Assembly: GCA_949358305.1 (NCBI GenBank)
Contig: OX442314.1
Span: 29,683,118-29,747,117 of the forward strand
Length of the DNA: 64,000 bases
Direction: 5' to 3'
Source of the DNA: Strigamia acuminata
Lineage: Eukaryota; Arthropoda; Chilopoda; Geophilomorpha; Linotaeniidae
Shown: piece by piece, positions 29,288-39,385 of the stretch
Position numbering within the stretch: position 1 is the first letter of the stretch
How the letters are laid out: each line of letters starts with the position of its first letter
The notes under the pieces: generated by a model
What the model was told of the DNA's origin: nothing
Seen by the model: the letters and a program-made list of their open reading frames with translations, nothing else
Database searches by the model: none
Made by a program: the position numbers and the translations under genes

Positions 29288-29572
29288 TTTAAGGTGACTT
29301 TGCTGCATTGGTGGAGTGCTTCAGTCAACAGCTTTCGGCTTTTACCAGTAGTGTTTAAAATCATCACCAGATGGTCCAAACTTTTTTGTTATTATTGCTT
29401 ACATATTGCAAACTAACAACAAACTAAATAGCGCTTTAACCAATCGACTTGAAAATTGTTCATAAATGCGTAATGCTTATACCAAAATAGGTACATTTTA
29501 CTCTTATGCCTCCGAGAGTTATTTGTATTTGGATATGAAAAATATTCTATTCTTTTTCGATTAGTTGTGTGT

Positions 29573-29964
29573 TTAACCCTCTCAGACCCAACTTAAAAAA
29601 ATCCCTTACTCACCCAACCCGGGCCATTTTTGACCCCAAGCTGAAAATTTTTTTCCAAAAATGAGTGAAAATGATTTTATTCTCTGAGTATTTCATGTTT
29701 CTGAAGAAATTTAAGCAATTTGGTATTTGTCAAAAGAGAGCGACAAAAATAATTGACATTGCATTCAAAAGTAGTGAGTAAACAAAGGAATTTTGTGAAA
29801 TTTTTTTTTGCGATTTTTAAATCTATTATTTTTTTTATTGTTTGTTATGATGTTAAATGAAAATACTTGAAATTTCAGAATAAAAATCCCAATAGTTTTT
29901 GAGAAAAAAATAAAAACACTTTTGGAGGTCAAAATTTATGTTAGAATGAGGTGGGGAGGGTTAA
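29573..29964. mobile_element. piggyBac-type MITE (second family)
   Basis: TTAA flanks both ends (29573-29576, 29961-29964). The termini are CCCTCTCAGACCCAACTT and GAGGTGGGGAGGG, which are inverted for the CCCT core and partly beyond. The 384-bp interior is AT-rich and non-coding. Confidence 0.65.
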
Positions 29965-30258
29965 GCAGAATGCGGGTATATTGCGGCTTTGACTAGACTG
30001 CCGGAATATCCTGTTTTTACCGGCATGTTGTTATTTCTTACGAATTTTTTTCAACGAGTAATTAAGCAAAACAGGCGTAAAAAGCGTTTGTGATTTTCCC
30101 ATTTTACGTCATTTCCGGTGTTCTAAAGGAAGAAAAGGAAAGATTCGTCTTTCCTTTTGCAAATTGAACGCATCTAATGAGATTTTTCTAAAAGTTTGTT
30201 GGAGTTGAGACCTATTTGCTGAATTTGCAAGTCTGAAGACCTACTAAGATTTGCTGAA
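29965..30258. other. 3' flank of the minus-strand gene
   Basis: No feature is recognised. It would contain the 3' untranslated region of the gene at 30259-30744. Confidence 0.4.
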
Positions 30259-30744
30259 TTATTTGCTCAGTGATGTGATTATCAACAGTATTTGATCTGG
30301 ATTAATGTTGAAATTGTAATGGCGCTTCACCAATAGTGAGATGTGGTATCTTATCCTCTTTAGACATCTGAAAAGCAAACTAAACTTGAATTTCTTTGAG
30401 CTGATAATGTTTTTCTAATCGGCAATAAGTCTTACGTGGAAAGATATCCTTCTTCCCAGTTGGCAGTTGTCACCTGATTGACTGAAACAACTTCAACCTT
30501 GCCAGGTTGATTTTGCTGAGCATACCAAGCAGAAGCAAGTTTCAAGAATCCAAGATAGTCAACACGATGGAATCGATAATCAATTGTCAGCTGAAAAGTC
30601 GGAAACATTTCCATCTGTTCAGAAATAACACACAGACTTCTTATTTATCAACAATTTAAATGCACTATTCAAATAGCAAGTGCTCACTACTGCTTTTTCA
30701 TCTTCAATATTGCTGCTAATTTTTTGAAACTTTTTCTTGGGCAT
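30259..30744 (-). CDS. Probable three-exon gene for a 114-aa protein of unknown function
   Basis: Exon 1 is 30688-30744 (ATG at 30742-30744, ends in GTA before donor GTGAGC). Exon 2 is 30436-30614, between acceptor TTATTTCTGAACAG and donor GTAAGA. Exon 3 is 30259-30367, after acceptor TTTGCTTTTCAG, and ends in TAA. Phases agree (0, then 2) and give 114 residues starting MPKKKFQKISSN. The middle contains LTIDYRFHRVDYLGFLKLAS and the C-terminus NPDQILLIITSLSK. The introns are 73 and 68 bases. The protein is soluble and mixed-charge with no signal peptide or membrane segment. I do not recognise the family. Splice consensus, phase agreement and balanced codon use make chance unlikely, but no homology search was possible. 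Confidence 0.58.
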
Positions 30745-30854
30745 TTTGAATATCTCGAGAATGAAAGCTCGGATCATCAAAACCAAAGAGCAAAACACTG
30801 AAAAACGTGAAATTGTACGTGCAAAACACTGAAAACAATGAAAAACCAACTGCA

Positions 30855-31025
30855 TATATGGCGTCGCTATTTCGTAACGTCTCTTATACGTGCGACGGAC
30901 TTCCACGGCGTCGTTCTTATGTGCGACGCACTTCCACTGCATCGCTCTTATGAGGCGTCGCTAATTTCAGCGACGCTAAAACGAAGCGAAATTGAGCTTC
31001 AAAAGAGCGACGTCGCTATTCTGGT
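30855..31025. promoter_or_regulatory. CpG-rich stretch upstream of the 114-aa gene
   Basis: GCGTCGCT, GTGCGACG and GCGACG words with both orientations recur about ten times in an otherwise CpG-poor area, next to the start of the minus-strand gene. It may be its promoter or another palindromic-word repeat. Confidence 0.3.
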
Positions 31026-32072
31026 GTTTTCTGGAAAATTCTGCACCAGAAATGATAATGAAACAACACTGCCCACAACTAATGATTAATGTATATCATA
31101 TACTGTATATTGTCAAGGGGGGGGCAGCACCCCCCCCTTGACCCTCCTCTCGCTGCAAACCTCACCTTAACTGTTTTTTTTTAATGTGATGGGGAATTGG
31201 GCACTTATTTAGTCACGGTATGGTTAGCACGCATTAGTCATTCATGGTTTGTGTCTGTAATTTCATTGGTCCGGAGCCTCCTATCGCCAGTTTAAGTTGT
31301 CGAGAAACTCTGGATTTTGTAGGCAGATAGTTTGTTGGATTGTGGGACATCCCTTGTGCACATGTATGTATGTGCACAAGTCACTTCTACGAAGCAGAGG
31401 GAGAAAGCAACTGTTCACTTGTATTAAAGTGACTTACGAAGTCATGAAGAAAATTTCACCACCGCCGCCTTCTATGGGGTTTTTAAAGACGCTAAGTCAC
31501 TCGTCTTCTTAGGGTTGAATGCACCTAATGAAAAAATTGTGAAACGAAAGCAGAAAATTAATTATATATTCTAAAGCTTAAAATTTGACAAATCACGACG
31601 CTCTAACTTGCCAGCTTTGTGTTTTGAGCCTAAAGAAATCTGCATAATAGGGAACAAAATTGGCAATTTTCTTTTAACAGTTTTTTAACTAAATCAGATT
31701 AAAATATTGTGTCAACAGATACTAGATTTGTGAGATGAGTTGAAGAGAGCAGTGTGATAGCACTTGGTGGCTGCAGACAGAATCGATTCACAGAGGTGAC
31801 ATGTAAATACTGATGTAAGATATCGGCAGTGGATCGGTTACACATCAAAAGAGTCAGCACAAAGACAAATATTGAACCGCCAACAGGATAGAACAAAAGA
31901 CAACTTTATTCCTGTCACACAACTATTGGTGTTGCTGCATTTGCTGGATGATTTACTTTGGAAAATATTGGAGATGTTGTTTGGAATGTCATCACCAGTT
32001 AACATTCCACTTAATTTGCATATACGTTAATAAAAGAATAAATCTTACTTTCTTTTTGACCTTACAATCAAG
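31026..32072. other. Mostly non-coding, with a perfect G/C hairpin
   Basis: Bases 31113-31141 read TCAA-G8-CAGCA-C8-TTGA, a perfect 12-bp stem. A 71-codon frame on plus (31297-31512) and a 65-codon frame on minus (31699-31896) are present without support beyond being open. Confidence 0.4.
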
Positions 32073-32287
32073 TACAGTTGTGGACAAAAAAATCTTTTCT
32101 TCTGTTTAGCTGTTTTAAGCTTATTTAGCATTATTTGCTCGGTCTATCTTTTACTACTGTTGTTAGAGTAAGACGAGAGACCTCGTCAAGATTGATGTCA
32201 TTGAATCTCAATGGATTTTTATGCCACCTGGTAGATAAACTGAAAACAGCTAAACTGAAGGGAAGTTTTTTTTTGTCCACGACTGTA
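32073..32287. mobile_element. Tc1/mariner-type MITE
   Basis: The ends are TACAGTTGTGGACAAAAAAA and the inverse of TACAGTCGTGGACAAAAAAA. Inverted similarity runs about 45 bases into GTTTAGCTGTTTT. It is 215 bp and non-coding. Confidence 0.75.
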
Positions 32288-32469
32288 CATGTCTCCAATT
32301 TTTGTCTCGGCGCAATTTAACTCGAAATTGCCAATCCACATATCCTACTTACCACCCAACAGTCCTACAACCCAGCGCTTTTTAACAGTTGGTGCACGCA
32401 CCCCCTGGGGAGTGCAAGATAGGTTTTCTGGGAGTGCGAGGCCACTTTAGAAAAATGTTTTTCCTATTT
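32288..32469. other. Non-coding
   Basis: Contains a short hAT-like 'GGTGCACGCACCCCCTGGGG' word. Nothing else is seen. Confidence 0.3.
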
Positions 32470-32862
32470 ATTTTTTTTGCTGAAAATTAGTGATTTTGTT
32501 TATATCATACTGAACCTTAACTCAGGTGAAATTTTAAGTCATTGGTCATTTATTTAATTAATTATGCTAAATGCAAATTTTCTGCCCCTTAAAACTCTAA
32601 AAAACTATTATGCTGGCTTTGCTGCCTAAGAAAGAGTGCTTCAGTTAACAGCTTTTCGCATTTACCAGTAGTGTTTAAACCAACCACTAGTTGGTAAAAA
32701 ATATATATATATTTTTACTGTTCATAACTAGCGCCCTCTGTAACATTAGTTGCGAACTTTCAAAAATCAAAACGGCGCTTTAACTAATTGGCCTGAAAAT
32801 TGTCCATAAATCCATAATGCCTTATACCAGAACGGCACATTTTACCCTTTTGCCTCTGAGGG
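32470..32862. mobile_element. piggyBac-type MITE, uninterrupted relative of 23968-29522
   Basis: It aligns over its length with 24000-24080 plus 29288-29518 (shared GCTTCAGT-AACAGCTTT, ACCAGTAGTGTTTAAA, GGCGCTTTAAC). It ends TTTTGCCTCTGAGGG followed by TTAA (32863-32866). The left terminus is degraded. It shows the DIRS insertion site without the insertion. Confidence 0.65.
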
Positions 32863-33889
32863 TTAAATTGGCGTGTTTGGTTGGTTGGCCATAGAACACT
32901 ATGTTAATAAATTTCGTTATAACGACAAAAATGGAATTTAGTGTTTGAATTTGATAACACGAGAAGCCGATATTATTCTTACTAGTACTTTTCTTAATTG
33001 TGGTTAAAAATGAATTGGAAATTTACAATTTATTTGCAGAAAGAAAGTTTAAAAAAGAAATTTTGCTTTGAGAATTTATAATGGAGGGCGTGGGAATTAG
33101 ATTTGACCGCTGATTTATTGGCAGCTATCGATCAGCGTCAAAATGAGCTAGCGGACAGTGTTCTTGATCCTGAGACGACCTCTTGTGTGCTGTGACCACT
33201 GGTCAATAGGTTGGCATGGTGGTCTGAATTTAGAAGAGATTTAAAAAAAATGTTACTGACTTTTGTGCTTGATCCAGATTTATGTTCAGGTCAGTGGTAA
33301 ACACATATTTGGGTAATAGATAATTTTGATTTGCTGCAAGTTTTGTGGTTTTGCTGTTGTTTTTGGTCTAGTGTATTTGAGTATTTGTTATTTGAATTAA
33401 ATATTTATAGTAAGGTTTAGCTCAATTTGAGGTTTATTGGCTTAGTGGAACGTTTGTTGTTTATATTTAATCATTCGACGAGCATGGGAATAACATACGT
33501 AAGGAGTAAGGGTTGAAATCAATTTCCTTCAATGACTTATTAATTAGTTTGTCTTAAATAACAAGGGGAAGGTACTAATAACATATTCACCAATTTTAAT
33601 ATTAATTATGTGAGATAACAATTACAAGTAGTTCTTTAACCATTTCAAAGCATTTTGCTCCATAAGCTAGAGTTAACTAACAATGGCATTGTCAAAGTAG
33701 AACTTTATTGGCTGAGGGAGTTTATTTTTAATACAAATAGGCTGAGTAAAAAGGTCAAGTGTATCACTACACTTGGTGATTAGCCTGTTCAAATTTTACT
33801 CTGGAATCCAAGTAATTTGATATCACATGACATATGACATCACAACTTTGTTCACCAACATGACTGCCTGCAAGAAGGCAACAATAGTT
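32863..33889. other. Non-coding with a pogo-like end
   Basis: Bases 32876-32928 (TTGGTTGGCCATAGAACA ... TTTCGTTATAACGAC) are the reverse complement of a segment at 46450-46500 and carry pogo/Tigger-style CGTTATAACG. A short frame near 33107-33196 (DLLAAIDQRQNELADSVL) looks codon-like but is isolated. Confidence 0.4.
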
Positions 33890-34116
33890 TGTAGTGGTGG
33901 CCCAGTGGTTAAGGCAATGGACTAGGAATCTTTTCACACAGGGTCAAATCCTGTTGTCTGTGAAGATTTTTACTTTTATTTTTTATTTATTTTTAGCAGT
34001 AATTTTAATGTTTGTTATTTTATATTTGTTAAAAAATTAAAATTAATTGGTTATAATTTTCTAAAAACAAATATAAAATTACAAACATTTAAATTACGGC
34101 TAAAAATAAATAAAAC
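33890..34116 (+). repeat. tRNA-Ser-derived SINE with hairpin tail
   Basis: GGCCCAGTGGTTAAGGCAAT, then GGACTAGGAATC and AGGGTCAAATCC, follow tRNA-Ser closely through A box, anticodon arm and B box. There is one B-box mismatch and no proper acceptor pairing. The tail is an AT-rich inverted repeat (33981-34035 with 34062-34116). Confidence 0.6.
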
Positions 34117-34586
34117 ATACTACAGGAGATCGGCAGAGAATATTGCCGTCGACCTATTGGACGTTGCTAAAAAGTCCAAATTTTGGAGTTTTTCCACAAT
34201 CTGATTGTTGATAAAGGGAACAAATACACATTCTTTGGGCACCCTGATGTTACGAGCTCTTCGGCACCGCTAGCGCCTAACTCTCCCTCATCCAGTTATA
34301 CCACTGCTGTCAGTAGGTTGACGTGCATTAGATCGACAAGCATAACTGTCAATTGATTGATCTGATGGAAACATGAGACTGGACCCTTGCGGTTGCAATA
34401 GAATCTGAATTAATTTTCATATCTCTGGTGGGCAAACTTAGTTAAAATCACTGATCTGATGAAAAGTTTTTATATTAATTTATTTCAATGAGTGTACAGA
34501 TTAATTAATTAATTAATGTAAACTAGATAACTTGACCTTTAGCTCACTAATTTAATCACACATGGGAATGTACATTTCCATATTGA
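34117..34586. other. Non-coding
   Basis: No gene or repeat ends were recognised. It would include the 3' untranslated region of the exon at 34587-34803. Confidence 0.4.
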
Positions 34587-34803
34587 TCAGTCGCTTAACG
34601 ATTCGTCTGTAGTCCGTGCCGAGTCATAACTCGAGATCCATTTGGAATTTGCCTCCACTCGATTCCACCTTCCAGAGAGGCTTAACTGCTGGACAGATGA
34701 TTGACCTGGCAATGAAGCTGCCATTGCAGCTGGTAATTCATTCTCATCTTTTGTGGATTTGCGTAAAAAGATAAACGGAATGGATAGCCAAAACAACGAT
34801 AAA
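34587..34803 (-). CDS. Possible terminal exon with a membrane segment and polar tail
   Basis: An acceptor-like TTTTTGGTTATAG (AG at 34804-34805) precedes an open frame of about 72 codons. Residues 1-18 are hydrophobic (LFWLSIPFIFLRK), followed by a Ser/Glu-rich tail of about 55 residues ending DESLSD and TGA/TAA-type stop at 34587-34589. This resembles the last transmembrane segment and cytoplasmic tail of a membrane protein. No upstream exon was identified and the family is unknown. Confidence 0.32.
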
Positions 34804-35997
34804 CTATAACCAAAAATTGTTTAACAAAAATTAAAATAAATAAAACTACAATTAATTTTGATTTTTATAATAAATTAGCAGTTTTCTGTGGGATATTCTG
34901 CAAATTATTATTTTCTGCACCAACTTTATGCCATTTTCTTAAGTTATAGGCAAATTCTTTTCTTTTTGCCATCTGTCGGCAGATTTTTCTTACCACTTAG
35001 GCCTACTTCAGTTCTTTTGTTGAGTTTGCTCTATCCAGTGTTGATAAAATGCTTCATTTGCATTGTTAATGTACACAGACAAATGTGAGATTTTGATTTT
35101 AATCAAGAGACTTAATTAAGAGACTTCAAATTATTTTGACTTGGTTTTCATTAACAATATTAACCACAGAGAAAAGTGCCGGATCATCACACAAATATCA
35201 ATGAAGGGATTGCGCATTGTTCGAACCCTGCAGACGAGCCACTTTTGCAGCATAAGGGGGTTTCCAGAAGTCAGGTGATCAACAAGAGACAATCGAATTG
35301 TTGCCCCAAGTGGCTTTATTACATAGATTCAAAATGGCTGCCAAAAAGGTTTGATAGAGGGAAGATGTACTTCAAATTGTTAGTGTTCTAGGTTTTTATC
35401 CAGGTGCTTATAGTGACTCTTTAATAAGTTTTTAGAGAGAAAAAAGTTTTGGCTGCACCATGAATTTAATCAAAAAATTGATTTTTGATTTTGTTAGTGG
35501 AATTGAGTTTATAGAATTTCATTATTGTATGGGCAGATAAAAAGGAACTTTGAAAGGTCAATATATCAATTTAAATTCACACGCTCTGGCTGTTTTGGCT
35601 CCAAGTGGCCATTCAATTGTCTTAAGTGTTTCAAGGCAGCTGTGGCTGTGTCTTTACAAGGTAAAAGCAGCTCTTAAACTTTTACTTGACACCATAAACT
35701 TGAAAACATGTAATTCTTAGCCATACATATGTTTAAAAATGACTTTTCCTTTTTATTGTGCCATTTCTTCCATATTTCTTTTTTATAGTGTAGGGATTGC
35801 AGTGAAGCCTGTTTTATTTTCTCATTTTTTTTTTATTTTTGTTTACTTTTTTTTTACTGTTAACTGATTTTGAAAAAATAAAAAAACCAATGTTTGGTTT
35901 CCATCGGAAACCAATCAAGCGTTTCAGGTGACATTTGCTAACAAGGAGACCGCAGGGGTGTGTAATCCACAATTGTTGAAATTTTTTTAAAATAAAG
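34804..35997. other. AT-rich non-coding
   Basis: A good B-box-like GTTCGAACCC at 35219-35228 may mark an old SINE. Nothing else was recognised. Confidence 0.4.
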
Positions 35998-36384
35998 TAC
36001 CGTACTTCATTTAAACGCCCGGGCGTTTAAATTTTTTTTTGGGCCTACAGCCAGGCGGTAATTTGATACCAGGCGTTTATTCTAGCCAGGCGTTTAACCA
36101 GAAAAATAGTCAACAATAAGTTATCGAAAAAACAAAGTAGCAGAAAAATATTTTTTTTTGGAAATAAATTTTTATTATTATATTTTGCAATTATCTACAC
36201 ATCCCATTGAGCTAATACTGTAAGTGATCAGAAACAGCGAAGGCACCCGGATTGGAAGTACCAACAATTGCAGCAGCGTCACTTCAGGAAACGTTATGGA
36301 TATGTAATTGGCCATTTCCGCGTTTACCCGGCGCCAATTTGAAACCCGGCGTTAATACGAGGCCAGCGTCTATAAACTACTTTG
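35998..36384. repeat. Element built on AAACGCCCGGGCGTTT words, copy 1
   Basis: It starts TACCGTACTTCATTTAAACG. It carries repeated GGCGTTTA, GCCAGGCG, CCGGCGCC and CCCGGCGTTAA variants with an AT-rich middle. It matches the families at 55805-55905 and 60850-61241. Confidence 0.55.
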
Positions 36385-37404
36385 TGTAAACTTGATGTAA
36401 ACTTGATAATTGAAAGCAAATTACAATTTGTTTTCTATCTCTACTAATTATTTAGATTTTCTAAACTTGAAATATATTCTTGAAACTTTAAAGATTGTAA
36501 TCAGATTACACTATCGTGTGAATTTTTTTTTAAAAAAATTTGTTCTTTATGGATTGAATTAGAATATAAAATGTGTGTGAGTTTATACATAATTTACACA
36601 CTTGTCTAAATGTAAAATTTAACTTAAAAAACAAAAAAGTTTAAATGACTATGTATGCGCCCACTGTGCAAGTTCAGTGCCATTTTCTGCAGGATAACTT
36701 GTGTAAACATATGTAAAATGGACCAAGGACAAATTTAACCTCTGCTATAGGACATTTAAACAACATGTTTAACAACATTTGTGCTTCACATTCCTTGTCC
36801 AACCTAGAGGTTATATATACCATTCATCATTTTTGTTGTATCCATTGTCTGTTAATCAATGGTTTGTCATCAATGGTCTTTCATCTGCAATAACCAAGCA
36901 GGTGCTGTGAAGCATTAATTGATGACAGAGAAAAGTGTGCTGCTACATCATGCGGATAAGATCGGAGTTTATCTTTATTTCCCTAGTTGCCATGGAGTAA
37001 ATATCCCGTGTCAGTTGGAGGGTGTTAAGTTGCTAGAGCAGACTTTAACCTAATATTCACTGGCTGCTAAGATATACATCCGTCGCTAGGTGATTCTACC
37101 TTAATTGGACAAGCAAGCAAAAGATTCTACAACGACATCTCAGTCTTTTGCAGCATCATAACCAGCTTATGGTTCAAAAATATTTTTTACAGTGTATTGC
37201 TCTTCTCTTAATGCATTCCAAAATACTTGTATACCGCATTTTGCAGAATTAAGTCCCATTTATATATTAAGTAATGCATTGAAAAATGCACTTTCAAAAT
37301 GCATTCATGTTTGACAAATAATAGTAGTGGGAACGTATTTCATAATATATTTTAATAAATTGTTTGGAATTAAACAATAATTACATTTTATATTGATTTT
37401 TTGC
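36385..37404. other. Non-coding
   Basis: No gene is recognised. Near 37195-37330 the word AATGCATT is iterated. Confidence 0.4.
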
Positions 37405-37685
37405 AAACTTAAGTAAAATTTTGTGCAAAATTATATAAAAATTTGTGCAAAATTATATAAAAATTTGTGCAAAATTATATAAAAATTTGTGCAAAATTAT
37501 ATAAAAATTTGTGCAAAATTATATAAAAATTTGTGCAAAATTATATAAAAATTTGTGCAAAATTATATAAAATTTTGTGCAAAATTATATAAAAATTTGT
37601 GTAAAATTATATAAAATTTGTGCAAAATTATATAAAAATTTCTGTAAAATTATATAAAATTTTATGCAAAATTATATACAAATTT
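37405..37685. repeat. Minisatellite, 22-bp unit
   Basis: About twelve tandem copies of GTGCAAAATTATATAAAAATTT occur. The central units are identical and the outer ones diverged. Confidence 0.95.
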
Positions 37686-38937
37686 CTTTTTTTCTTTTTA
37701 GTAGTTTATTTTTAAAAAATATAATAACCGATAGATGAAGTGAGGCGCGGAAGATTGCCTTGCTTAAAAATGGGTCGCGATGCTAAAAAGTTTGGGAACC
37801 CCTGGTTTAATGCCATATCGAGTAATATCGATTAATATTGCCATTGCTTAAAACATCGAATAACGAATTCTTGTACTTTGCACTTTTACTTTGCCCAAGC
37901 GTTGCTTAAATTTATTCAGCTCAAAATAAACCCATTAGTTGCTTCATCTTCACTATTCTCGGTTCTCACAAAAATACATTATCATTTGCAAACCAATAGC
38001 ACGCAAAAATGTATTACAAAATATATTCGCGTGAAGCCCAATGCATTTCAAAATGCATTGCAATATAAGCTTAATTCCAATGTACTGGTTGTTATGCCCC
38101 ATTTCTGATTTTTTAGTTCATTTTTGCTAATAAAAAAATACATCTATGCTCTTAACAAACGCATTCTTGTGACTAAACGACCATTCAAAAGACCATTTTG
38201 GTTTATATAGCGTCTTTGTGGATCCGCTCCTGGTCCGATCAACAGATTTATGGGCTCACACAGTAAGTGCAGAAATGGGGCCCATAGTTGCAAAAATTCT
38301 TTGCATTTACAGCTCCATGAAGAATAAGGGCCCTGAAATTGATCCTTTTGCTTCGGCAAGAGTTGTGTGCTGCTTATTGATCGTGTGACCTAAGAATTTG
38401 TTATCATTTTGCAGCCATCGGCATTGTTTGTGTAGTGACACATGCACAGTCCTTTGATCAAGTATGGGAGCGTAATCGGCTTTTTGCAGATCCAACCTGC
38501 CTTCACTGAACAACTCATGTTGCATGTGAAGTTTACAATAGAAATTTTTATGTTAACAAAAAAAAATATTGTGTAATAAAGTGAAGGATTTTTCTCTGTC
38601 ATACTGGGTTAGGTTAAAAAATGAAAAGAATAATCTGAAAAAAAATTTTTTTTTGAAGAGTTTTTGAATGTAGTTACGTAGTGGATGTAATGAAACTCTT
38701 TTATTATATCTGGGACTTGAAGATTTCCAATAGCGGAGTCATTTTTCTATTTCTTTGAAATTCTGATGTGTAATGATGTAAGAAGGAAAGAAAAGAGGAG
38801 GGAATCGTTTGTTCGAATGCATTCTTTATTGTCACTGGTTAAACCATGTTTGGTTGTAAAAATTTGGAATGGTAACAGGAAGTTAAAATGGCGTCCAAAT
38901 GGCATCACTTCGTGTTGTGGTTGAGCCATTTTAATTT
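37686..38937. other. Non-coding, weak minus-strand frames
   Basis: A hAT-type fragment (AAAAAGTTTGGGAACCCCTGG) lies near 37778-37798. Three overlapping minus frames of 70-72 codons (38144-38602) include Cys-rich stretches, but have no clean splice sites or recognisable domain. Confidence 0.35.
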
Positions 38938-39030
38938 TAATATCGGCGCAGGTATTGGTATCGGCCGATATTCGGTTGTCGATTATCTGTATCGGCGATA
39001 CTGCAAAATATCGATATCGGTCAAAGTCTA
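38938..39030. repeat. Element with ATCGGCCGATA words
   Basis: TATCGGC, TATCGGCCGATA, TGTATCGGCGATA and ATATCGATATCGG variants follow one another. Confidence 0.5.
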
Positions 39031-39039
39031 CTCTAAATT

Positions 39040-39385
39040 AAGGCTGGTTCACACTTGCGTATACGCTGCGGATTTGCAGCTCAAAATGACGTCAATTCCG
39101 CAATAATATAGATCTGTAGGGAGTTCACACCTAAATCGCGAATCCTTAACGGTTTTTTGCTTAACAATTCCACAATTCCACAATCAAAAGTAGATCGAAT
39201 GTGGAATTGTGAAACCTGGAGGCCATGCTTGATAGCTGAAAAGACAATGATGTCTTGACAATGATGGCGTGAGCTGTGATTGGCTGCGGGAAAAAATCGC
39301 ATGGGATAATAGAAAATACTCCTATTGTCAAAATACACAGAAAGTCTGCATTTTAACAGGAAGTGACGTCATCTTGAGCTGCGTA
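39040..39385. mobile_element. MITE-like inverted-repeat element
   Basis: GCAGCTCAAAATGACGTCA (39075-39095) is mirrored by TGACGTCATCTTGAGCTGC (39361-39385). The left end has the TTCACACTTGCGTA sequence common in MITEs. Confidence 0.45.

Larger units (their letters stand above)
23968..29522. mobile_element. piggyBac-type MITE, interrupted by a word element and a DIRS element
   Basis: The left end is TTAA (23968-23971) followed by CCCTTGGGAGGCATAAGG. The right end is GCCTCCGAGAG followed by TTAT at 29519-29522. Sequence from about 24000-24080 and 29288-29518 aligns with the uninterrupted relative at 32470-32862, whose right end is GAGGG-TTAA. The 24361-29287 DIRS derivative and the 24083-24315 repeat interrupt this copy. 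Confidence 0.65.
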
